From Epinephelus fuscoguttatus (taxonomy: Eukaryota > Chordata > Actinopteri > Perciformes > Serranidae): a DNA stretch of 64,000 bases. The position numbers and the translations under genes are program-made. The stretch lies in the NCBI RefSeq assembly GCF_011397635.1, contig NC_064770.1, positions 25,341,603 through 25,405,602 on the forward strand. Direction: 5' to 3'. Under the pieces are notes generated by a model. The model made no database searches. It saw only the letters and a list, made by a program, of their open reading frames with translations, and was not told the DNA's origin. Below are positions 35,401-46,265 of the stretch, piece by piece. Numbering within the stretch: position 1 is the first letter of the stretch; each line of letters starts with the position of its first letter.

Positions 35401-37177
35401 CTCATTTATTCAGCTGTGTGCTCAGTACTGACCAAAACACCTGTATTTTTGCTAAAACGTAACTATTTAAAACAATTTGAAACAGTCTCACACATGGATG
35501 AGTAGCATACCTAGGCAAGCATGTACATTTGAACTCTGCTCAGTGGAATGCACGCGCAATGTTCATGCTGTATGCAAAATTTAGAGCATATGAGCATATT
35601 CTCATAACATAGAGGTGGCTAAGCCAGTGGCTGGTGGCTAACAGTGCCATAAACAGCGCTAAACAACAGTAACAGTGCTGACAGAGCTAACAGTGTTAAC
35701 CAGTAGGGAAATGGAGGGCGAGCGCTATGTTTCCACACCAACACTGTCCTGATATCAGCGGTAACTGCCATATGAGCACAGTACAAAGCAGTTGTGATGA
35801 ACTGGGGAAGGGTATACACATATGCACAACATGCGTGCATTGGCGGACTGGTTTGCCAGAAAAAAACACAGAGAAGCTCGGACTACAACAGACACAGAAG
35901 TAGCGTGACTTCATTCTCTGCTCTGGACGCCATTACTCCATGATAACTTAACACAGCAAATAGTGGTTTGCTGATATATTAGTGCTCTCAAAGTCACATG
36001 TTGCACCCATAAATTATAAGATGTTTGGACTGAGTGTACGACTGGATAAATGACACTTGGATTGTACTACAGAAGTTGTGTGAGAGTTTGTAAATGGATG
36101 TTTTGATATCTATAGCTGTTGTTAAACATGAAACTCTATGACTTCAATACGTCAAGAATTTTCTCTGTTTTTGGATTCTGCGTTCACAATGGAGGCATTC
36201 GAGAAAAAGAACGTTTTCTTCATGAATTTAAGGTAGCACGGGATCAGTAATTAATATACAAATGATCATTTTGTGGGTGAAGTATTCCTGCAAGACCATC
36301 TTAGAAAATGTGATTCAGCGTAGTAGATAAAATTAACTCCACCTGGACAAACAACAAAAATAAAATTTTGCTTACATGTTAATGTTGCATCACTATAATC
36401 CAGTAATATCCTATTCACATGTGGCTTCCATGCTGAGAATACGTTTGTACTGTTACTTTTAGTAAAAAAGATTTTGAATGCATGGTCTGAATTTTTCCTC
36501 CACCCCTGAGATGAATATTAAAAGCTGATCCTATCATCTGGTGAATGCCCAGGAGGCAGCAGCTCTGCTGGTAGCACAGAGGAGGTCAAACAGATGTCGA
36601 GGGAGCTGCAGAATGGGAGAGACCTGTGCTTTAGAGCACAAGTAATAGGTCTTCATTTTTGTGCCTCAGTCTCACAAACCTGCCATGTTCATTTAAAGAT
36701 AAGGAATAGTTCAGCAGCGAAGGTGTGATTGGCTAAAGAAGTTTCGTCATCCAAAGCACACTGGTTATTCACTGATTTTTCATTTGCTTCCCTTAATGCA
36801 TGAAGGGTATAGGTATAATTCTGCTCTTTTTTCTTTCAGTGGTCCGAGGCTGCATCAAAAATGTCACCCACAACTCTGAACGCCAGACGTCGTTGGTGGA
36901 GGTGGCAGCTGTGAGGGTGTACTGGCAGCGCAGTGGAGTGTTTGAGCAACAAGCGGCTGCCCCTGTGTCACCTCGGTCCGTCCCGTCTTGGCGTGGACAC
37001 ATCCATACGCTCCTGCAGTGCCACGTGAAGCCTGGGGACGGAGAGTTTCTCTTCACAGGGTCAGAACACTTTGGGGAAGCTTGGTTAGGGTGTGCCCCAC
37101 GATACAAAGACTTCCTGTCCGTCTACCAGACTGCCTGGGCAGCGCGTCGGAATTCCTGTGACTTCCCTTTAGACTGA
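32424..37177 (+). CDS. metrnl: Meteorin-like secreted protein, 4 coding exons
   Basis: Exons: 32424-32509, 33014-33417, 34665-34724, 36840-37177, in phase, 295 aa (human METRNL is 311, METRN 293). Meteorin-family proteins are secreted factors acting in glia, fat and immune tissue (established). MLPNVIILMCILGL is a signal peptide core, with likely cleavage near HCAA-DLC (about residue 21). The family pattern follows: LCNWTGSG, RCTEGSVRWIYPG, TTVCIKPS, a CRPCNDTELLMAICNSDF segment, and the C-terminal FLFTGSEHFGEAWLGCAPR. All ten family cysteines appear present, plus one extra (VVRGC, where human has RGS). Five N-glycosylation sequons are visible (NWT, NLS, NWS, NDT, NVT). The start was chosen at MLPN because it opens directly into the hydrophobic stretch; an in-frame upstream ATG at 32328 would add a non-signal-like 32 residues. 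METRNL over METRN rests on the SARRTTVCI segment and on 17q25 neighbours. Confidence 0.88.
32580..32940. repeat. Interspersed repeat in intron 1 of the meteorin-like gene
   Basis: The segment contains AGTGCCACTAATGGC, AGCCATTAATAAGAAC and CTTTTGGGTTACTGGTG, close to text in intron 2 at 33560-33600. It is therefore a second copy of the same repeat family within one gene. It is non-coding. Confidence 0.5.
33500..33860. repeat. Inverted-repeat element in intron 2 of the meteorin-like gene
   Basis: CCATTAATAAGACC...TTTGGGTTGCCAGGTTG (about 33562-33596) is mirrored by ACAACCTGGCAACCCAAAG then TCTTATTAATGG (33742-33772). The arms are about 30 bases with a 145-base spacer. It is probably a non-autonomous element or a pair of inverted copies. 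Confidence 0.65.
35185..36288. mobile_element. Non-autonomous element with about 40-bp terminal inverted repeats, intron 3
   Basis: The left end GAAATACTTCACCC, then AATGATCATTTGTAT, is mirrored at the right by ATACAAATGATCATTTTG then GGGTGAAGTATTCC. The length is about 1.1 kb. Internal frames match no transposase. Terminal repeats this long on a short body fit a MITE or foldback-like element. Confidence 0.7.
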
Positions 37178-37649
37178 GGAAGTGTGTTGTTTTAGCACTA
37201 TACTGAGCCCGGCCAGTCTTTATCCACAGGCCTCCTCACCCCTGGCACTGTGGGAGACCCTGTAATGTTGTCATGTGCCAGCAAGGTGGCATCCAGCATC
37301 ACCAGCAGGGACGAAGCTATTAAACTGCTGGTAGAAAACACATTTGGAGGAGCAAAGCAGGGGCAAACAGCAGGGCCTCCTGCACTGAGGCTCAGAGAGG
37401 GCTGGCCTTTGTCTCCCTCCCATCACTGCCTTCAGTCCTGGGAGACTGAGAAGGGGTTGGGTTGCTGCTTTCTCTTTGTGCTTCTCCCCACATCAACCGT
37501 TGTTCACTTTACTGGCTCTGTGTGACAATTGCCCCCTGAACTGAGGTGGGAGGGAAGGCTGAAGCGCAGCCATTCATTATGCCCAGTTTGTCCAAGTGAA
37601 TAGGCTTAAACGTATGAGTGAAGTTACTTTTATTCAGATTCATCTGTGC
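37178..37649. other. 3' flank of the meteorin-like gene
   Basis: It is probably 3' UTR for part of its length. No AATAAA is seen in the first kilobase; ATTAAA at 37318-37323 is a possible variant signal. There is no coding evidence. Confidence 0.4.
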
Positions 37650-39403
37650 TTAAAGGTGCAATGTGTAAGACTTAGCCAGAATTTTAGTTTAAAACATTCA
37701 AAAACGGAACTAACATTTTTAAGAAGAAGAAGTAACAGTATAATCAAAGACATCTTTTATTGTGTTGCAGAGATATCAGTGAAATTAGCATGCTAACCAG
37801 CTAGCCATAGCCTGTCCTCTCTTGTAATACCACTTGTATCTCGAGAGGCGATAATGGGGCAATGTAGCGTCCGGTCTGCTCTCAGTCCGATATGGGAGGA
37901 CAGAAAAGTCAAGTCCAGTATTATGGTGCGTTCCATTTGCACTGGGAAGGTGGAATGTTTAAGTTCCCAGATGGGAAGTTCAACTGGAAGTTCTCAAAAT
38001 CCAAGATGGCTATTTGCACATCATCAGTAGTCTTCGTTGTGTCTCATTAAAACAGTCAATCACACTTTGCGATCCAAATATAATCGTCGACATGTTGCCG
38101 TGGTGTTCGTATGTGCAAAAGGCAGCGTAATCCGTTTACTCTGCTACAACTGGTATGTTAACAACATCTTGATGTCATTCCCTGCTTCCACCTCCAGCTT
38201 CCAAGGTAAATGGAACACAGCAGAGGTTTTTGTTGTTTTGAGATACCTGCAATCTCTCCCAACATAAAGTTCAACCATCTTTCTATATCCTTAACTTCCT
38301 CCTTCGTAATTGGAAAAGCCGTCTTTGGTCCCATTTTGTTTGCTCAGTGCAATGTGTATGTGGTCGACCCATAGACCCATATAGAGATGGACAACATGAC
38401 AACTCCCTAAAAGTGAAGCCAAAACATTTCAATCGCCCCCTGGTGGCTGGCTGCAGTGTAAGTCATAGATCCCGCTGCCTCCATGGAGGTGGATGGGACG
38501 TGGGTGAAACTAAAGAATCAAAGTACATGTACTGTAGAATAGATTTTTCCCAGAGATGCTTTGTGTCATTTCGGGCAGTTCTTATCACGCTGATGTTTGT
38601 TCAAGTGTTTGTTTTTCTGATAAGTTTGATTTTAATTAGTTTTTGATGCTATAAATAGAGGTTTTGATGTCATGATTGACAGCTGTGTGAACCAGTCAAT
38701 GTGCTCACAATCAATGGTGTTGCTTACAACTGGTCAGCAGCCAGTGGCATGAGATTTTGGCTTCATTTCTGTAAAGTGGGAGTAAGTGGAGGGGTGTTAT
38801 CATTCTTTATATACAGTCTATGGGTCGACCAAACAGTGTCTGCACAGTGAAAGCACAAACAGATTTCACAGTTGCTACCCACATCAACACAGCTGGGTGC
38901 CAGGAACAGCCCAGCCCACCAAGCCAGGCCCAGCTGGCCAGCAGGCTCACCCCTGTTTGGTCAAAGTCTGTACTCACTATACAGGCAAGAGCAAGAATAT
39001 GTCTCACTTCAGACAATCTGACGTCAGGAGTCCCTGATGCTGGTGTGGTTAGGTCAGCCACTTCAGGCCAGTGTGCAGCCAAGCTAAGCTAGCTACCATT
39101 CGTAGCTCATTCAAGTCTCTGATCTTTAACTGTTGTCTCAGTCCAGGCATTGATCAAAGCCCACATATGTAGAGTCTCAAACAATACAAGGTCTGAGGTC
39201 TGAAACCTAAAATCTATTGTTTTTAGGCAAACACTGTTGAAAACTGGAAAGACACTCGATGCACAGACAGTGCAACTAATGACAACATAGACTGTACCGA
39301 AAAACATTCAGGATGGTGTCGATATATTTGATGTGGCTGTTTTCTTGCTACTATGGACTAAGTTTGGTGTATGTAGCCAGTCATTACACACTGCACCTTT
39401 TAA
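37650..39403. mobile_element. Non-autonomous TIR element, about 1.75 kb, containing a nested smaller element
   Basis: The left end CTTAAAGGTGCAATGTGTAA is mirrored by ATTACACACTGCACCTTTTA at 39384-39403. It is the same family group as the elements at 1-101 and 41747-42626 (TTAAAGGT then GTGTGTA). Inside, 38361-38831 has its own perfect ends. No transposase is visible. Confidence 0.65.
38361..38831. mobile_element. Nested MITE with perfect 16-bp terminal inverted repeats
   Basis: TGGTCGACCCATAGAC (38361-38376) and GTCTATGGGTCGACCA (38816-38831) are exact inverted complements, extending imperfectly inward (CCATATAG against TATATACA). The body is 471 bp and includes CCCCCTGGTGGCTGGCTGCAG, text common in fish repeats. 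No coding frame of known type. Confidence 0.75.
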
Positions 39404-41746
39404 GTTTCAAATCCTCCTTGTTTTGTCTATTTATGTGTTGTGCTCTGTACATTACCTTTTACTTAAGGATTATTGTCTTTATAATGCAAAATAAACCCTC
39501 CACTGTGTTAGTGATCACTTTTTTGGCATTTATTTTGGTTCCACATATTTTCCCATGTTTTATTGTGTCAGAGCAAACACTTTACAAATTTAAATCAGAG
39601 ACTACATAAAATATTTTAGTATTTAAGACTCGATATCTTTATAAGTCTGTCAGGCTTGCGAGAAGTTAGCATCAAATCAAACATTTCCACATTAACCACG
39701 AGCACAGGCTGTTAACAAAAATGAACATTTGATAAACAGTTTTCAAAATGGTGGCCAGTAGAATTTATTTTATCATCAACATGGAAATACAAAATAAGAA
39801 CTCCAACATTGTTACTTGCAGATTTCTTTTTTATTCTGGTCTGGTCAGCTCTTACAGCTGTGCCTGATGAAGTGGTTAGAAATGAACAAAGCTCATGAAC
39901 ACTGCATAAAAATCTAAATTTCATGAGGCCCTCAAGTTCACGTGAATGCTCCAGCCCTTTAAGACTCAGCTTAAATGAACTAACACCCTCATTTCTCATC
40001 ATATGATGCATAATCACATTTTTTTAGGGGAATGGGGCTTAGAAATAAAGCACCCTACAAGCTTATTCTGGCCGTTCTTCCTTCTGTGTCCCATCTTTTC
40101 CCCTGTAATCAGATTCTTATGATAATAGGATAGCCCTACCATTAAATGAAATACAAAAATCTCCTTAGATGGCGAAAAGCTCTGAGCAGACTGAATTGGG
40201 CTTTTCTTTTGAGTTGTGTGGCCCCTGCATCACAGCCCGAGAAGACGGATGGACAGATGTGAGGCCCCAAAGCCTGGGGATCCTCCCCCTCGGCCCCTCC
40301 CAGAAGACAGGGACAATTAATTGACTTTTAAAGCAAGTGTTTTCTTTGCCTATTCCACACTTGTCCTTGGCTGAGCGGGGCTCACAAATTGGTGTGTTGA
40401 ACTTTTTATGAGGACTAAATAGCTGCCAATGAAAGTGTAAATGACTGTGTGGTGAATGGGGCCCGCACAATGGCTCTGCAGTGACAAGGCCTCTGGCAGA
40501 CATAATGACTATTGTCACGGCTGCTGTCATCTAGAAACCATCAGGGCTCATGAATTCAAGAACCTAGAGAAGAGTGATCCCTGCTTTATACTCTCACTCT
40601 ATCTACATTTTGTCTTCTTGTATATTTTCTTTTAATCTTTCCTATTTGTCTCATATTTGCTCCTCTTTGAATGTCTTGTTTCTCAGTTTCAGTTACTTCT
40701 GGCACTATAAGTTTTATATTTATCAAAAATTACTGGTAATATGAAAAAACATTTTCTGTGTGCACCCAGAAATATTGATGTTTGGCAAAAGGTTGCAAAA
40801 ACATCTTACTTTGATAAAAGTTTCCTTAAAAGCAAGCTTTCCAAAAACTTTTTCATCCTACAGAAGCCCAGTCTGAAGTCTCCTCCCTCAGTATTGTCCC
40901 AGGGGGCCACCATGTCAAATTTCCAAGCAAAATATAGCCTCTCTGCAGGCTTTTGAGACCACACAATTCTCATCTCTGGGAATTCCAGCAGGCTCTCATG
41001 GGGAACGAGCCCAGGAGGGCTCGGCCCGGAGCTGCTGCGTGGTGTACCGGCAGGAGTCCACCCAGACTTGGGGGGTAATTGGTTTATCCCACCGCCTGGC
41101 CTGCTTTCCCATGTGGGCCACTGCTGTGGGGAGGCCCAGGGGTACAATATGGAAACAGCATGATACCCTCCAGTGCCGAACAGGCATTCAGTGCTGCAGC
41201 TATAGAGACCAGGGACAGAGTACGAAGAACACAAAGCTGAAGCAGAGATGTCTCTTGGCTTTGAAAAGGTTGCCATTTGGTGTCCTTTTAAGAGTGGGCA
41301 GCATGTGTGGTTGAAAATCTGAAGTAATTGAATTTTAGCTTTTTTGTAAATGTTCTTCTCAATTCAAAAGGTAATGAGTTTGAGAGTTTTTCCAAAGCTC
41401 TACATAATAGTTGTCATCACTCATGCACCTGTCATGCACCTGGCCGAAAACTAGATTTTCCTATTATCCTTTTAGTCTTACATAAAACACAGAGCCAAGG
41501 AATAACAATAACAAAACCAGAATGTATTTCTCTGAACTGGAGAGACAAATTTACTCAGTTTACTAATCATCTACAACTCTGTTTAACTTTAACTGTACCT
41601 ATAGTAGTGTGGTGGGACCAGTATCATATTAACTTAACTTGTAAGCTCAGCATAATAATTCATTCTGTGCAAGCTTACAACCTTTGTTCTTCAACCATCA
41701 AACTGCAGCACCTGCACTTGGAGAATCAAGAGTAAAGTTACACACA
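39404..41746. other. Intergenic region with a conserved-looking block
   Basis: No gene is recognised. The block 40150-40560 is unique, balanced in composition and includes GGGACAATTAATTGAC and several TGGCTCTGCAG-like stretches; it could be a regulatory element. The block 40880-41290 carries a 156-aa minus-strand frame with no family resemblance. The remainder is A/T-rich with nothing nameable. Confidence 0.45.
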
Positions 41747-42626
41747 TTAAAGGTCCAGTGTGTAGGACTTGGGGACATACTAACAGAAAGGGAATATAAT
41801 ATCATATGGTGGTGTGGTGGTCAGCACTCTCGCCTCACAGCAAGAGGGTTGCCGGTTCGATCCCGGGTGTGGGAGCCCTTCTGTGCGAAGTTGGCATGTT
41901 CTCCCCATATCAGTGTGGGTTTTCTCCATTTTTTCCCTTTCCCTAGGTACTCCGGCTTCCTCCCACAGTCCAAAGACATGCAGATTGGGGACTAGGTTAA
42001 TTGATAACTCTAAATTGACCGTAGGTGTGAATGTGAGCATGAATGGTTGTCTGTCTCTATGTGTCAGCCCTGTGATAGTCTGGTGACCTGTCCAGGGTGT
42101 ACCCTGCCTCTCGCCCGATGTAGCTGGGATAGGCTCCAGCCCCCCCGCGACCCTCAAGAGGATGAAGCGGTTAGAAGATGAATGAATGAATGAATGAATG
42201 AATATTTTCTTAAGTGTATAATCACCTGAAAATAAGAATCGTATTGGAATTTTCTAACCTCAGAATGGGACATTTATGTCTACATATGGAGCGGATCCTC
42301 TCCTACAGAGATTGGCATGTTGCACTGCTATGTTTTTACAGTAGTCCAGAGCAGGCAAACCAAACACTGGCTCTAGATAGGGCCACAACAGTTTTTGCAT
42401 TTTCCCATTGGCCATCATAGTCAGCAGCCCCTTCGTTATCCAGTATTTTATCCTGTTTTAATCTCCTGGTCCATTTGTTTTTTAGAGAATATGACCTGGT
42501 AAAAACCTCCTGAACAATGAACACTGAGGGAAATTTAACCACGTAAAGTTTCGGCTGGTTGCAATTTGCAATCCTCACCACTAGATGCCACCAAATCAAC
42601 CTAAATCTTACACAGTGGGACTTTAA
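41747..42626. mobile_element. TIR element (880 bp) hosting a tRNA-headed SINE
   Basis: The left terminal repeat begins TTAAAGGTCCAGTGTGTAGG. The right terminal repeat (42603-42626) is its inverted form, matching 19 of 24 positions. The body is interrupted by a SINE at 41807-42206. The right half contains GGTTGCAATTTGCAATCC then CACTAGATGCCACC, typical of this fish repeat family as I remember it. Confidence 0.7.
41807..42206 (+). mobile_element. tRNA-derived SINE with GAAT tail
   Basis: The head GGTGGTGTGGTGGTCAGCAC resembles a Pol III A box, and CCGGTTCGATCCCGG contains an exact B box (GGTTCGATCCC). The body includes CATGTTCTCCCC, GTACTCCGGCTTCCTCCCAC and GGGATAGGCTCCAGC, hallmarks of a SINE-like repeat abundant in fish genomes. 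It ends in six GAAT units (42177-42203). A head-only copy lies at 46425-46539. Confidence 0.75.
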
Positions 42627-42676
42627 TGTGACCAATAACAAACAAAAGTGCCTTTAATTATGTGAAAAAGTCCAAC

Positions 42677-42682
42677 TTTATT
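42677..42682 (-). other. Polyadenylation signal AATAAA of aqp8
   Basis: Read on the minus strand (CAATAAAG), 117 bases past the aqp8 stop codon. It is the nearest exact signal. Confidence 0.65.
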
Positions 42683-42798
42683 GTATAGCAAAGACAGCAT
42701 TATTGTACACAAACATCTCAGTGGAACAAAAGAAGGGGTAATATTGTAACTGTAGATGATAAAGTAATCTCACTATTTATCTCAACTAAGTTCATGTC

Positions 42799-44320
42799 TC
42801 ATTTCAGAATGAGTCGAATCTTCCTGTCTCCAAGCAGGAGTCTGCGAAAACAGGAAAACAATTAGTTAAGTTGTTCAGTCTAATACAGTAACACAATCCT
42901 TTACAGTATAATATGTATATGTCGCGTTCCCCTACCGAACCAGTACGGCAGCTATTAGACCTCCTGCGATGGGTCCCACCCAGTAGACCCAGTGGTAAAC
43001 CCAGTAGTTGCTCACTACGGCCGGACCGAAGGCTCTGGCTGGGTTCATACAGGTGCCAGATACATCTCCACTGATAAAACAAACAGGTAAGAGGTGATCA
43101 TGTGAGCAGAGAACAATGATATCTATGTTAATTTTAATCCTACAGCAGTGTATGCTTCTGCCGTACTTGCATCACTGCTGCAGCATAAATATGACATCCC
43201 ACAGTCATATGTGATATAGCAATAATAATGCAGATAAATGTGATATTTAAATTTTTTTTTTACTTGAGCAAACCTGTAAAATATCATGAATGCATCCCTA
43301 CATGATATTAAGTTACACACAAACAGACACACTCAATTTCTCATCTGTAGACTCACATTTCTTCTGTTTTACTCACCCAGCCAAGATGTTGAAGATAACA
43401 GTACAGCCCACCAAAAATGGCACCATGGGACTTTTGGTCTTGGTGTTGACTGCCCCCAGCAGCAGCACCATGGTGATTAGGCACGTCATGGCGACCTCTC
43501 CAAACACAGCTCTTCCTACTTCGCTGTCTTCGTGCAGCACAGCAAACGCAGCTCCGTGGGCTTTGGCGAAGTTCTCCCCTGAGGTCATTGCCTGTTGGCA
43601 TCAGCCATGATTCAGGGCTTTTTTATGCACATACAAGAAAGCCTAAGGTGAATGTTTTTATTGACACAAAAATGAGGCAGGTTCACCTTCGCCATCGCAG
43701 CTCCGAGCACCCCTCCAACCAACTGACATACAAGATATGGGGCCACCATGTTCAGCTCCATCCCTCCACATAGATAGATGGCCAGAGTGAATGGTGGGTT
43801 GAAATGGGATCCACTGGAGAGGCAAAAATCAAGACAAAAAATCAGTTCTGCAGAATTTTAAGCAATGTTGTCTTAAAATGTAGAACTTCTTAAATGGGCA
43901 TTATGAATATGAGATATAAAAGTGCAACATGGATTGAATAATTAAGAATAGAATAATAGAATCCTATTTATAAAGAAAAAAAAATCTATATGTAAATAAT
44001 TATTGTCCAGACAGTAAGACAACACTTGGCACAATAAACACTGAAGGTGATCCTCACCTGATCTCAGCCATACAAGTCACCATGACGGCTATAACCAGAC
44101 CGTGCACCAGAGCTGGCTGAAGCCTCCCTGTAGACTCCACATTCTCTATGACCGACACACAGCCGATGAAAACGAAGAAAGTAGTTCCCACCAGCTCACC
44201 CAGACAAGGCTGAAATACCCTCTCAAATGTGCTAAGAGGTCTGGCTGGAGGTGGCTTTGACTCTGAAGTCATAAGAGACGCCCCAACTTCTGCCATCTCC
44301 ATCATCTTCCCATCAGCCAT
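42799..44320 (-). CDS. aqp8: Aquaporin-8 water/ammonia/peroxide channel, 5 coding exons
   Basis: Exons on the minus strand: 44320-44058, 43813-43687, 43591-43377, 43070-42936, 42841-42799; in phase, 260 aa (human AQP8 is 261). AQP8 is a six-helix membrane channel passing water, ammonia and hydrogen peroxide in plasma and inner mitochondrial membranes (established). Seen: [19 protein letters not shown] (helix 1), LQPALVHGL with H73 (helix 2, selectivity-filter histidine), [12 protein letters not shown] (loop B, residues 88-99), [11 protein letters not shown] and ILAGG (helix 5, I199), [15 protein letters not shown] (loop E, C209 and R214), ending [10 protein letters not shown]. Loop B reads NPP where human AQP8 has NPA; loop E is NPA. 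The start is the first ATG of the conserved-length N-terminus. Teleosts carry several aqp8 genes (8aa, 8ab, 8b); the subtype is not settled. The neighbour arhgap17 matches human 16p12. Confidence 0.93.
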
Positions 44321-45286
44321 GAGTCTTCAGTGAGGTCTGGTTGTAAGCGTTGAGGATGTAACACTGAGCCTGCTAACCTGAGGTCTGCATACAAATATCT
44401 CTGTGCCTGCTAATCACACGGACTTTGGTGTGTGAGGTTAGAGTCTGCGGAGAGTTGCTCCACTGACCTGCCCTGAACTCACTGACTCTTTTTCTTATTT
44501 ATCCAAGATAGCTGGCTCATCCGCTCATTACAGGGACGAACTTGCAATGTGTAAATTCATGCATTTGCAGATGAGTTTGTGAAATGCGCCGTGGACTGTT
44601 TAAAAATCAGCCAGTTTTGGTCAATGATTGCAACTTAATAATTTACATCGAAGTTACATAAACATGTTTTCAGGAGCTACTTTTCCATGGCGGGGTCGAA
44701 GCAGGAGGGACTATGGCAACAAAAGCAGACCTTTTGTTATATGTTTGGCTTGACTGATTTATCTGGTATTGTCATATAGATACAGCAGTACTTCCATATT
44801 GTTTAAGTCAAGATTTTTTAAATCTTAATAATTATAAAACTGTGACAAAAATGTATTGGACAATGATGCAAGCCAGAAGACTTACTTAACTAAGCAAAGT
44901 CTTTAACCTGTTTTAAATTAGGAAAAATATCACTGAGTTACCTTAAACTGTATAATCTCATGACAGAATAGATGTTACTCACTAATTTATCATTTCCCAA
45001 AAGTTGTTCACACATTAGCCAAAGAATGCCACAAAAGAGATGGTGCAGACTTTGCGCACTGAGTGGTAATACAGTGTGCATGGTGACCCAAAACACACAG
45101 TGATTTTGAATCCTTCTCTGTTCTCGCAGGATGGTTTGTGCCTGTTCACAGGATGTATGATGATAACAAGAACGGGACAATTGCTAATGGATGCTCAAGG
45201 ATTTTTGCACAGTGGTTTAGATCCACCAGTGGGTGGAGGTATATTGAATGAAAAAGCCCTCAGAATCACTGAAGCTGTACCAAGTT
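44321..45286. other. Upstream flank of aqp8
   Basis: It contains the probable promoter and 5' leader of aqp8 (read leftwards) and then unique A/T-rich DNA up to the satellite. No TATA box is obvious and no other gene is seen. Confidence 0.5.
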
Positions 45287-45868
45287 GATACTATACTATG
45301 ACATTTTTGACATACTATACTATGACTTTTTATGACATTCTATACGCTGACTTTTTTCGACATACTATACTATGACGTTTTTGACATACTATACTATAAC
45401 TATTTTACAACATATTATACTATGATGTTTTATGACATTATATACTCTGACTTTTTTTGACATACTATACTTGATTATTTTGACATAATATACTATGACT
45501 TTTTTGACAAACTATACTATGACTTTTTTGACATAATATACTATGACTTTTTTGACATACTATACTTTGATTATTTTGACATACTATACTATGACTATTT
45601 AATGACATATTATACTATGACTTTTTATGACATTCTATAGTATGACTTTTTTGACATACTATAACCTTTTTACAACATATTATACTATGACTTTTTTGAC
45701 ATACTATAACCTTTTTACAACATATTATACTATGACTTTTTTGACATACTATAACCTTTTTACAACATATTATACTATGACTTTTTTTGACATACTATAC
45801 TATGACTTTTTGATATACTATACTATGACTTTTCAGGACATTCTACACTATGACTTTTTTGACAGCGC
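45287..45868 (+). repeat. Tandem array A, about 26-bp units, inverted relative to array B
   Basis: Units read roughly TGACATACTATACTATGACT followed by a short T-run, about 22 copies with point and length variation (units with TACAACATATTA and TATGACATTCTA variants). The same text appears as reverse complement in the arrays right of 46266. There is no gene; repeated peptide frames (TYYTMTF) are consequences of the repeat. Confidence 0.9.
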
Positions 45869-45884
45869 TGATCAAACATGACTC

Positions 45885-46265
45885 AAGATCTTCAGGTCAA
45901 AGGTTCGATCATTATCCAGGGCAGGTGAATTTTAACGTAAAACAACCAAATGAAAGGTTAAATGCACCTGGAAACATGTGCATATGTGTAGGCAGGATAA
46001 CTCGGTGGGTAAGGCTACTGACCCCAGTGTGGGAGACTGGGGTTCACATCCATTACTACCTCACGAATATGCTACGGCACAGGATGGGTGAATTTTAAAC
46101 TCCAACACCCAAATAAAAAAGGTTAAAGGCTTCTGGAGACATGTGCATATATGTAGGCAGGATAACACAGTGGTTTAGGCTACTGACCTCAGTGTGGGAA
46201 TCTGGGGTTCACATCCATTACTACCTCACAGATATGCTACAGCATAGGATGGGTAAATTTTAAAC
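45885..46265 (+). repeat. Tandem tRNA-like units, 165-bp period, between the two arrays
   Basis: GGCAGGATAAC starts at 45991 and again at 46156. Each is followed by an A-box-like stretch (CTCGGTGGGTAAGGC or CACAGTGGTTTAGGC) and 45-50 bases later by a B-box-like GGGGTTCACATCC, then CATTACTACCTCAC and a GAATTTTAA-containing tail. A partial third unit (AGGTTCGATCATTA) opens the block at 45900. This fits a tRNA-derived SINE duplicated in tandem. No cloverleaf complete enough for a functional tRNA was found. Confidence 0.65.

Noticed and set aside
32424-37177. Assignment as metrn instead of metrnl
   Set aside because: The SARRTTVCI segment and 17q25-type neighbours favour the meteorin-like gene. 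The alternative stays possible without an alignment.
40806-41276. A 156-aa minus-strand frame
   Set aside because: No recognised domain or splice partner; it reads like chance in GC-balanced DNA. It is mentioned only within the intergenic entry.
45991-46060. Possible functional tRNA genes in the tandem units
   Set aside because: A- and B-box-like words are present, but no complete cloverleaf or acceptor stem could be drawn. A SINE origin explains them better.
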